NCBI GenBank assembly: GCA_021812205.1
Contig: JAKAOJ010000033.1
Location: 1-5,051 of the forward strand
Length of the DNA stretch: 5,051 nt
Origin: Microcaldota archaeon
GTDB taxonomy: Archaea > Micrarchaeota > Micrarchaeia > Micrarchaeales > Micrarchaeaceae
Direction of reading: 5' to 3'
Under the pieces are notes generated by a model. The model ran no database searches, was not told the origin of the DNA, and saw only the letters and a program-made list of their open reading frames with translations. Position numbers and translations under genes: made by a program. Positions 1 to 5,051 of this stretch are shown piece by piece. The number at the start of each line of letters is the position of its first letter. Positions within the stretch are counted from its first letter, which is position 1.

Positions 1-907
1 GGTCGTATACCATGTTGAATACGACTATGCTCACACCTGCGTTCTCGTCAGTTTCTAGCATGGCAATGCCCTCAGGGCTGTTGAGATTGCCGTGCCATAT
101 CTGCGGTATGCGGTACTTCTGCGCAACCTTCGGGCTCGGCAGGTGGTCTATCACCATCATGAGCGTTGCCTCGTCTATCGGCGCGACTTCCTGCAGCTTG
201 GCCTCGTCCTGCGCTGCGGTAAGCTCGAATATCTGCTTGAACGTTGTCTTGTACTTGTCCATGATAGGCTTGGAAATGGCCCACTTCTTGTAGGCTGAGC
301 CCATTGCCACGCTGCCATTCTCCACGCTCACCTTCCAGTCCTTGGCAAACTCTTCTGGAGCATAGTTTTCTATCAGCGTGTTTATCTCGTTTATGAGCTT
401 CAGCAGCCGCTCGAACGTCTGCTCCTGCGTGAGCCTGAGCTCATTCAGGAGCCTGTCTACCTTGTTTATGAACAGCACAGGCTTAGCCTTCTCCTTGAGC
501 GCCTGCCTTAGTACAGTCTCGGTCTGGGGCATTATGCCTTCAACTGGGTCGACGACCAGAACCACCCCGTCAACGGCCCTCATGGACCTGGTTACGTGCC
601 CGCCAAAATCCACGTGGCCCGGAGTGTCTATCAGGTTGATTATGTAGTCCGAGCCATTGTATTCGAATCCTAGGGATATGTTCGCCGACTTGATGGTCAT
701 ACGCCTGTCTTTCTCTATTGCCTCGTAGTTCGTGTAAAGCGCGTCGCCCGCAACGGTCTTTGATATGAGGCCGGCTCTAGCCAGGAGTGAGTCTGTAAGC
801 GTGGTCTTGCCATGGTGGACGTGCGCTATTATCGCAACGTTCCGGATATGCGAGACATCGTGCATTATCTTTGCTATCTCCTCTACGACGTATTCTTTCC
901 TTACCAT
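1..907 (-). CDS. fusA: Translation elongation factor 2 (aEF-2), N-terminal part, runs off the left edge
   Basis: aEF-2 is the ribosomal translocase, a GTPase that moves tRNA and mRNA after peptide bond formation. The 302 visible codons begin at the only suitable ATG (907). They cover the G domain: G1 HVHHGKTT (residues 29-36), switch I with Thr71 in DRRMT, G3 DTPGH (94-98), G4 NKVD (148-151) and the G5-like GSA (203-205). The EF-2 hallmark QKYRIPQIW follows at 263-271. The frame stays open to base 1; domains II-V lie outside the window. A GGCGA ribosome binding site ends 5 bases before the ATG, and uS7 stops 10 bases upstream, so the gene is the fourth in the rpl30e-rps12-rps7 operon. The P-loop has His31 where EF-2 normally has Asp, and switch I has RRMT instead of RGIT. 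The family assignment is certain; the effect of the substitutions is unknown. Confidence 0.97.
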   Translation of the reverse strand, partial: MVRKEYVVEEIAKIMHDVSHIRNVAIIAHVHHGKTTLTDSLLARAGLISKTVAGDALYTNYEAIEKDRRMTIKSANISLGFEYNGSDYIINLIDTPGHVDFGGHVTRSMRAVDGVVLVVDPVEGIMPQTETVLRQALKEKAKPVLFINKVDRLLNELRLTQEQTFERLLKLINEINTLIENYAPEEFAKDWKVSVENGSVAMGSAYKKWAISKPIMDKYKTTFKQIFELTAAQDEAKLQEVAPIDEATLMMVIDHLPSPKVAQKYRIPQIWHGNLNSPEGIAMLETDENAGVSIVVFNMVYD

Positions 908-917
908 GATGGTCGCC

Positions 918-1625
918 TTACTTCGCGCTCCTTGCCATGCGCTCTATCTCGTTCTTGCGCTTCACAGCATAGCTGTTGACGTCGTTCTTCGACGCCAGGA
1001 TGAGCTCGTTGGCGAGAGCCTGCGCGATTGTCTTCCTGCTTGAGAAGGCACCTATTATTGCAGCAGTCGCTATGTTCCGGAGTGCAGTATCAAGTCTGCG
1101 GCTCGCACTTATGTCGACAGGTATGTTGGATACCGTGCCTCCCTGCCTTATGCGTGTCGTGTCTTCTATAGGTGCGCTGTTCTCCAGCGCCATTATGTAA
1201 ACCTGGAGAGGGTTTGTGTGCGTCTGTTCGTGCACAGAATCGAACGACTCTTCAAGTATGTGCATGACTTTAAGCTTCTTGCCCTGAAGACGGCCCTTCG
1301 TGCGTATGACGTGGCCGCCTATCTTCTTGCCTGTGCCGCCGCGCATTATCGCGTTTTCGAGCCTTTCGACTATGTTCAGGTTTGCTTTGGAGAATATCTT
1401 GGCGCTCGTGCGCCTGTAGCTTGCTGGGTACGCCATGGGCTTTAAGTTTATGTAGTTCTTCAGGCTGAGGTCGTTGATGGAGACGTCGTAGCTGTACTTC
1501 TCGAAAAGAAGCGTGGGTGAAGCACCTGCAGCGTGCGCAGATGCAGGCGCTTTGTGTGCAGGCCTAGCTTTTTTCGGGGCCGGTCCGGCCTGCTGCAATT
1601 CCACTTCCTGCGGAGCTTCTGCCAT
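918..1625 (-). CDS. rps7: Small-subunit ribosomal protein uS7 (archaeal S7)
   Basis: uS7 binds the 3' major domain of 16S rRNA, nucleates assembly of the 30S head and lines the E-site/mRNA exit region. With the chosen start the protein has 235 residues, slightly long for archaeal uS7. Residues 1-38 are an Ala/Pro/Lys-rich low-complexity extension. The conserved body follows: NIVERLENAIMRGG (84-97), TNPLQVYIMALENSAP (137-152), EDTTRIRQGG (154-163), SRRLDTALRNIA (175-186) and NSYAVKRKNEIER (217-229). Three in-frame ATGs lie at 1634, 1631 and 1625. I prefer 1625 because the bases before it (GATGAT, then a 4-base spacer) act as a ribosome binding site, exactly as in eL30. Starting at 1634 would give an ATGA overlap with the uS12 stop and add only MML. 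It lies 5 bases after uS12 and 10 before aEF-2, and is surely co-transcribed with both. Confidence 0.96.
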   Translation of the reverse strand: MAEAPQEVELQQAGPAPKKARPAHKAPASAHAAGASPTLLFEKYSYDVSINDLSLKNYINLKPMAYPASYRRTSAKIFSKANLNIVERLENAIMRGGTGKKIGGHVIRTKGRLQGKKLKVMHILEESFDSVHEQTHTNPLQVYIMALENSAPIEDTTRIRQGGTVSNIPVDISASRRLDTALRNIATAAIIGAFSSRKTIAQALANELILASKNDVNSYAVKRKNEIERMARSAK

Positions 1626-1629
1626 CAAC

Positions 1630-1635
1630 ATCATC
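1630..1635 (-). promoter_or_regulatory. Ribosome binding site of uS7, overlapping the uS12 stop
   Basis: GATGAT lies 4 bases before the ATG at 1625 and contains the TGA stop of uS12 (1633-1631). The following 7 bases are the same as at the eL30 start. A ribosome ending uS12 would thus finish on the uS7 binding site, suggesting translational coupling. The alternative is a direct ATGA stop/start overlap using the ATG at 1634. Confidence 0.5.
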
Positions 1636-2059
1636 TCTTCGGCTTCTCCTGCTTGCCCTTCACTATCTGCACAGCGTTCGCACCGTTTATTTCGACTACC
1701 TTGTATTTCATGCCTGGTATGCAGCCCATCTGTCCGCGCTGCGAGCCACCGAGGCCTTCTATCGTAACTTCATCGTGCTCGTCAATGTAGTTTATTGTCC
1801 CATCTCCTGGGACGAACGCTCCGACGACCTTGCCGTTCTTGATGAGCTGGACGCGCACGCACTTTATCTGGCCGGAGTGCGGTTGCTTCTGCTCAACGGC
1901 AAACTTCTGGAGCACCAAGCCGCGTGCCCTTGGGACTGTGCCCATAGGATCGTACTTCTGCTTGAGCTTGAGCTTTCTGCGCTTGAGCCACTTCTTGAGC
2001 ATACGCTGATGCTTGCGTGCACGTATCAGCTTTCTTGCAGCGAATTCGCCGTTTGGCAT
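1631..2059 (-). CDS. rps12: Small-subunit ribosomal protein uS12 (archaeal S12 / eukaryotic S23 type)
   Basis: uS12 sits at the decoding centre of the 30S subunit, monitors the codon-anticodon helix and contacts EF-2 during translocation. The 142 residues are close to the usual archaeal length. Family marks include GEFAARKL near the N terminus (4-11), the first loop KQPHSGQIKCVRVQLIKNGK (58-77), PGDGTINYIDEHDEV (84-98) and the second loop GCIPGMKYKVV (112-122). A GTGAT ribosome binding site lies 5 bases before the ATG. The gene begins 11 bases after eL30 and ends 5 bases before the preferred uS7 start. It is odd in both functional loops: consensus PNSAIRK reads PHSGQIK (60-66), and the nearly universal Asp before I-P-G is Cys113. 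The reading frame is intact and all else fits, so I regard it as a functional but divergent uS12. Confidence 0.96.
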   Translation of the reverse strand: MPNGEFAARKLIRARKHQRMLKKWLKRRKLKLKQKYDPMGTVPRARGLVLQKFAVEQKQPHSGQIKCVRVQLIKNGKVVGAFVPGDGTINYIDEHDEVTIEGLGGSQRGQMGCIPGMKYKVVEINGANAVQIVKGKQEKPKR

Positions 2060-2070
2060 GGTTTATCACG

Positions 2071-2391
2071 TCATTGCACGTTCTCGTACGCGCTGTAATC
2101 CTCTTCAAGTATCTTGGAGTTGCCCTGCTCTGCCACTGCAAGCACGGACACTGAGTAGGGCTTGCCGCAGACTGCACCGAGCTCCATTGAGTTGCCGGGA
2201 AAGATTAGTACTTTAACGCCGGCAATCTTCGCTATGTGGACAACGTCGCGCAGGTTCTCCGCCTTGTTGGCCTGCGCCGCGACTACCAGCTTGGCGCTGT
2301 TATCCTTCAGCGAATCAAGCACCTTGTTCATGCCCAAGGCTGCCGTTCCGCTGTCGACCGCTAGGCGTATGTCGCTCGCTAGGTCAGCCAT
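2071..2391 (-). CDS. rpl30e: Large-subunit ribosomal protein eL30 (L30e)
   Basis: eL30 is an archaeal/eukaryotic ribosomal protein of the L7Ae/L30e/S12e fold, which binds kink-turn RNA. The 106 residues match the usual length of about 100. Visible family features are the N-terminal helix MADLASDIRLAVDSGTAALG, the strand plus loop KLVVAAQANKAENL (34-47), HIAKIAGVKVLIFPGNS (52-68), MELGAVCGKPY (69-79) and the closing SVLAVAEQGNSKIL (82-95). I take it as eL30 rather than L7Ae because of the ELGxxxGKP and LAVxxxGxSxIL segments and because it precedes rps12, the classical place for rpl30e. A GTG at 2400 and an ATG at 2397 are in frame, but the ATG at 2391 is preferred because GTGAT upstream then serves as the ribosome binding site. 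It is the first gene after the TATA promoter. In most archaea nusA follows it; here rps12 follows after 11 bases. Confidence 0.93.
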   Translation of the reverse strand: MADLASDIRLAVDSGTAALGMNKVLDSLKDNSAKLVVAAQANKAENLRDVVHIAKIAGVKVLIFPGNSMELGAVCGKPYSVSVLAVAEQGNSKILEEDYSAYENVQ

Positions 2392-2395
2392 CAAC

Positions 2396-2400
2396 ATCAC
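2396..2400 (-). promoter_or_regulatory. Ribosome binding site of eL30, decides the start
   Basis: GTGAT, complementary to the archaeal 16S rRNA 3' end, lies 4 bases before the ATG at 2391. It would itself be read as codons if translation began at the GTG at 2400, so it argues for the inner ATG. The other genes in the window show similar 4-5 base spacing (GTGAT before uS12, GGTG before the signal peptidase). Confidence 0.6.
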
Positions 2401-2412
2401 TTGCCTTCATTT

Positions 2413-2449
2413 ACCGAGCATTAGGTTAGAAGATTAACACTAATCCGGC
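2413..2449 (-). promoter_or_regulatory. Predicted hairpin in the eL30 operon leader RNA
   Basis: The minus-strand RNA can fold into one stem: GCCG (2449-2446) with CGGU (2416-2413), an internal loop of G2445 opposite GCU (2419-2417), then AUUAG (2444-2440) with CUAAU (2424-2420), a bulged U2439, and GUUA (2438-2435) with UAAC (2428-2425) closing a six-base loop. That makes 13 pairs, one a G-U. It would lie between the predicted transcript start and the ribosome binding site. A smaller alternative, GATTA/TAATC with a 4-base loop (2432-2445), competes with it. Function is unknown; ribosomal protein autoregulation is one possibility. Confidence 0.35.
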
Positions 2450-2478
2450 TTTATTGCAGAGGTATTTGGCCAGCAACA

Positions 2479-2487
2479 TATATATAA
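2479..2487 (-). promoter_or_regulatory. TATA box for the rpl30e-rps12-rps7-fusA operon
   Basis: On the minus strand the bases read TTATATATA, the strongest A+T run in the gap between the signal peptidase and eL30. An archaeal transcript would start about 25 bases downstream, around 2455-2458, leaving a leader of roughly 65 bases before the eL30 ATG at 2391. No convincing purine-rich BRE precedes it. The sequence is nearly symmetric, but the plus strand has no gene to serve, so the minus direction is preferred. Confidence 0.65.
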
Positions 2488-2593
2488 GTGTTGCGGGTGA
2501 GGCGGCCATATCGGCAGGCGTCTCATTCAGGTTTCGGCTCATGCTCAGTTTATGCCCAGCTATCCGGCATGAAAGGGGCGATTTCTTGCGGCA

Positions 2594-3607
2594 TCAGTGC
2601 AGCGTCGTGTAGTTGCAGCCTGTAGGCTCGGTGAAAGAGCCGCTCAGCGCAAGCTTCAGGTACCCTATGTATGGTATTGAGGCAACAACAATGCCTTGCA
2701 GGCTCGATGCACTGGCAGGATAGTTTGAGTACTGCATGTCAAGGCCCGGGTTATTGTCGCCCTTGGTGAGGACGAAGTACGTGCTGCCGGTCCGCAGCAC
2801 TGCATACACCCTGTGGACTATGTACGCATCGCCATAACTGCGAAAGAGGTCACCCGGGACCGTACCGTATACAACTACACTGTTGTTGGCGTCGCCTCTT
2901 ATCGTAGTATTGCCTATTGTTATTGCAGTAGTGTAGGCTTCGGACTTTACTGTGCCGTTGCTGAACATTACCTTTGTTGTGCCGCATGTGTACTTGACAG
3001 GATTGCTGTCCTGGAAGCTGGAAGGCACTATCTTGCTGCCCTGACCTGTTTGATAGAGCAGGCCGACGCTGTACCCTGGCTCGACAAACTGGGAGACATA
3101 TAGCCCTGATGGAGTCTGCATGTAGGCGACGCACTCCAGCGACTCCCGGCTGAGGCCGGAGTTTATAGCCGCAATGGTGCTGTCGCTGACGTTGACCACT
3201 GGCGCCCTTATCTGAGAAATGTTGCTTATGCCCTGAAGCACTATCATGTCGCCCCTGTGGAGGTATGGGAGCATGCTGCAGCTCGGGACCACGTCAAGCG
3301 GATGGCTCGTGTGCAGCAGGTACTCCATTCCGACCCATAGGCCGGCAACCAGCACAAGAGCCAGGGCTATTTCAGCTATGTCGCGTATGTAGCCATGCTG
3401 CGATGCACCGTTTGCCACCTCCACCGCGACCAGCGCTATTATCATTACCACGATAAGGGCGCCGAGGGCTACAGACAGGTACGCCACGCTTTGGAACGCA
3501 ACGTAAAGTGCGAAGAGAAGCACCAGCAGTATGTAGAGGGGCCATGTGACTACCGGGCTCTTCGGCTGGGACTTTCTCTGCACCTTTGGCCTTTTCCTGC
3601 TCTGCAT
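2594..3607 (-). CDS. Membrane signal peptidase I, archaeal Sec11-like (S26B), enlarged form
   Basis: Cleaves signal peptides from proteins exported by Sec; acts on the outer face of the cytoplasmic membrane. The 337 residues hold a basic N terminus (1-17), three hydrophobic segments (about 22-42, 44-64 and 77-98) and the catalytic boxes: VPSCSMLPYLHRGD (107-120) with probable nucleophile Ser111, IVHRV (263-267) with His265, and TKGDNNPGLD (281-290) with Asp284 and Asp290. IPYIGYL (311-317) closes the fold. His instead of Lys places it in the archaeal/ER branch. About 145 residues separate the Ser and His boxes, much more than in a minimal Sec11-like enzyme. This outside part carries sequons at Asn129, 139, 217, 233, 241 and 332. 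Box one has Cys110 where Gly or Pro is common. A GGTG ribosome binding site lies 5 bases before the ATG, and SMC ends 17 bases upstream, so the two are probably co-transcribed. Class call is firm; substrate range is not visible. Confidence 0.9.
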   Translation of the reverse strand: MQSRKRPKVQRKSQPKSPVVTWPLYILLVLLFALYVAFQSVAYLSVALGALIVVMIIALVAVEVANGASQHGYIRDIAEIALALVLVAGLWVGMEYLLHTSHPLDVVPSCSMLPYLHRGDMIVLQGISNISQIRAPVVNVSDSTIAAINSGLSRESLECVAYMQTPSGLYVSQFVEPGYSVGLLYQTGQGSKIVPSSFQDSNPVKYTCGTTKVMFSNGTVKSEAYTTAITIGNTTIRGDANNSVVVYGTVPGDLFRSYGDAYIVHRVYAVLRTGSTYFVLTKGDNNPGLDMQYSNYPASASSLQGIVVASIPYIGYLKLALSGSFTEPTGCNYTTLH

Positions 3608-3624
3608 TCAAGCACCAGCCTGCT

Positions 3625-5051
3625 TTATTGCTTCCTGCCTTCAACGCTACTGCCTGGCTGCTGGCCGACGAGCTGCACCCCGACTATCTTCGATTCGCCT
3701 GCCTGCCTGGCCACACCCAGGGCGGTATCCGCGGCGCTTATCAGCGTGTCGTTGTGGCTCACCACCACGAACTGAGAGCGCGAGCTCATCTGCTTTATCA
3801 GCATCGAGAGCTTCTTGGAGTTCTCCTTGTCGAGCGCCACATCTATCTCATCAAACACGTAGAACGACATGGGGTTGCGCATCTGTATGGCGAATATCAG
3901 TATGAGTATGAGCAGCGACTTCTCGCCACCGGATAGCTGGTCGGCGTTCTTCTTGAACTTGTCTTGTATGCTTATCTTCAGGCCTGAGTTGAAGGGCTCC
4001 TTTGGATTCTCGAGGGACAACGCGGCCTCTCCGTCGAATATATAGCCGTACAGCTGCTTGAAGTTGTCGTTGACAGCCCTGAATGTCTCCATGAAGACCG
4101 CTAGCTTCTTCGATTCTATCTCGCTTATCATTGACATTATTGAATTGCGCTCGTTGTCCAGTATGTGCAGCTTCGACTCTGCCTCGTCAACGTCACGGCG
4201 GCGCGCCTCGTACATTTCTGGCGCCTTGAGGTTGACGTTGCCCAGGCCTTCAAGGTCGTTCTTTGCTATTGCAAGGCGCCTGTCGAGCTCCTCCGGCGCT
4301 CCTCCGACCATCGGGTACTCTTTGTATGACGCCAGCTCCGCTTTTATGTCGGCCAGCCGCGTCTCGGACTGCATCTTTGCAGACTCAGCAAGCATTATGT
4401 CGCGGGAAAGGCGCTCAATCTCTGACGACAGCTTTCCCCTCTCGAAGCCCGTGTCTGATATGCGCTTGTCTATTGCGGAGAGCTCCTTGTAGAGCGCAGA
4501 CGAAGTGTCGTCATGGCTTCTTATTTTCTTCTCCATCTCCTTCTTCTGCAGGGCGTAATCGCCGAGCTTTTTCCTGAGCGACGATGCTGCTGCGTTCGCC
4601 TCTGCCGATGCTTCCTGCACCTTCTTGGCTTCCGACTGCAGCTCGGCATCGCGCTGCACAAGCATCTCGTTCTCCTTCCTGAGCTCGGCTCCGTGCATCT
4701 TGAGCTCTTCTATTGACGCCCTTAGATCCTTGACCCTACCTGCAGATTCTGCATGTGCCTTGCGCTGCTGCGCATCTGGGGCGCTGACTATTTCGTGCAG
4801 GGCGTCACGGGATGTTTGGGCCTGCTGCTTCCTCCTTGCAGCGTCCCTTATCTTTGCCTCAGTCGCGTTCAGGTCCTTCTGAACCTCCAGCATCGACGCG
4901 GCAAGCGATGACAGTTTTGGCTTCAGCGCTTCTATCGCGGAAGATTCGCGTGACTGCGCCTCCGCGGCGTGCTTCAGCTCCAGCTCATGGTTCAGCACCT
5001 CCATCTCAGCGGCGGCAACGGCTTTCTTCGCAGCTTCAATTTTAGAGGACA
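3625..5051 (-). CDS. smc: SMC chromosome-segregation ATPase, C-terminal half, enters from the right edge
   Basis: SMC proteins dimerise through a hinge, fold back along a long coiled coil and use paired ABC-type heads to compact and segregate chromosomes. The visible part begins inside the coiled coil. The frame is open to base 5051, so the Met at 5004 is internal, not a start. Counting from that Met: heptad-rich, Lys/Glu/Ala-rich coil (1-225), LGNVNLKAPEMYEARR (254-269), the SMC-typical link to the C-terminal head, LYGYIFDGEA (318-327), ABC signature LSGGEK (357-362), Walker B and D-loop FYVFDEIDVALD (381-392), and the switch His in VVVSHN (413-418). A 30-residue tail follows to a TAA at 3625. 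The N-terminal head with Walker A, and the hinge, lie outside. LSGGEK plus the LGNVNL segment make SMC much more likely than Rad50 or MukB. The signal peptidase starts 17 bases later. Confidence 0.94.
   Translation of the reverse strand, partial: SSKIEAAKKAVAAAEMEVLNHELELKHAAEAQSRESSAIEALKPKLSSLAASMLEVQKDLNATEAKIRDAARRKQQAQTSRDALHEIVSAPDAQQRKAHAESAGRVKDLRASIEELKMHGAELRKENEMLVQRDAELQSEAKKVQEASAEANAAASSLRKKLGDYALQKKEMEKKIRSHDDTSSALYKELSAIDKRISDTGFERGKLSSEIERLSRDIMLAESAKMQSETRLADIKAELASYKEYPMVGGAPEELDRRLAIAKNDLEGLGNVNLKAPEMYEARRRDVDEAESKLHILDNERNSIMSMISEIESKKLAVFMETFRAVNDNFKQLYGYIFDGEAALSLENPKEPFNSGLKISIQDKFKKNADQLSGGEKSLLILILIFAIQMRNPMSFYVFDEIDVALDKENSKKLSMLIKQMSSRSQFVVVSHNDTLISAADTALGVARQAGESKIVGVQLVGQQPGSSVEGRKQ

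Noticed and set aside
12..1043. Plus-strand open frames opposite aEF-2 and uS7
   Set aside because: They are shadows of conserved coding sequence; their Cys/Ser/Leu-rich translations show no family features.
2071..2391. L7Ae as the identity of the small ribosomal protein
   Set aside because: The C-terminal GKPY and LAVxxxGxSxIL segments and the position before rps12 fit eL30 better.
2377..2404. Box C/D-like GTGATG and CTGA around the eL30 start, resembling a kink-turn that eL30 could bind
   Set aside because: The joining stem would be mostly G-U pairs with a three-base loop, and GTGATG is explained as the ribosome binding site. The similar uS7 start lacks the CTGA.
2426..2542. A 38-codon minus-strand open frame in the gap before eL30, with a hydrophobic C-terminal part
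   Set aside because: It has no good ribosome binding site and runs straight through the TATA box and leader hairpin. I could not support it as a gene, though relatives could be checked for conservation.
2497..2593. Possible terminator or small RNA downstream of the signal peptidase
   Set aside because: Only weak stems (for example CCGG/CTGG with a 4-base loop) and no run of T longer than three on the minus strand; nothing convincing as a terminator or snoRNA.
3395..4492. Long open frames on the plus strand opposite the signal peptidase and SMC genes
   Set aside because: They lie antisense to genes with clear family motifs, have no recognisable domains or ribosome binding sites, and arise from the codon bias of the real genes.
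5002..5004. ATG at 5004 as the start of SMC
   Set aside because: The frame remains open upstream to the window edge with more coiled-coil sequence, and the N-terminal head and hinge are missing, so this Met is internal.
1..5051. Mobile elements, CRISPR arrays, tRNA or rRNA genes
   Set aside because: Reading both strands showed no transposase, no spaced direct repeats, no terminal inverted repeats and no cloverleaf-like sequence; genes fill nearly the whole window.

Overview
The window looks archaeal. The ribosomal proteins and the elongation factor are of the archaeal/eukaryotic type (eL30, uS12 with a S23e-like sequence, uS7, aEF-2). The signal peptidase has the Ser-His-Asp arrangement of the Sec11-like branch. 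The only clear promoter is a TATA box, and the start codons carry short GTGAT- or GGTG-type ribosome binding sites 4-5 bases upstream. Base composition is slightly GC-rich by eye, and ATA dominates the Ile codons I translated. Compact spacing, divergent universal proteins and the lack of nusA between rpl30e and rps12 would fit a DPANN archaeon, perhaps a Micrarchaeota-like lineage. That placement is inference from flavour, not from a tree.

All six genes lie on the minus strand, so transcription runs from high to low coordinates. From right to left: the C-terminal part of an SMC chromosome-organising ATPase, entering the window at 5051 and ending at 3625; after 17 bases, a large membrane-bound archaeal signal peptidase I (3607 to 2594); a 202-base gap up to the eL30 start, which holds a TATA box near 2483 and a predicted RNA hairpin in the leader (2413-2449); then a tight run of eL30 (2391-2071), uS12 (2059-1631), uS7 (1625-918) and the N-terminal two thirds of the GTPase region of aEF-2 (907 to the left edge).

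The left four genes are a translation operon in the classical archaeal order rpl30e-(nusA)-rps12-rps7-fusA, with nusA missing and with no RNA polymerase subunit genes upstream; a new promoter sits there instead. uS12 and uS7 are small-subunit proteins at the decoding centre and E site, and aEF-2 drives translocation while touching uS12. SMC and the signal peptidase form a separate, probably co-transcribed pair with no evident functional link.

The most noteworthy signals are residue-level. uS12 departs from consensus in both decoding-centre loops (PNSA to PHSG, and the conserved Asp before I-P-G replaced by Cys). aEF-2 has His in place of the usual P-loop Asp (HVHHGKTT). The signal peptidase has a roughly 150-residue insert and six N-glycosylation sequons. 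I found no mobile element, CRISPR array, tRNA or rRNA gene, and no sign of a wholly new system.
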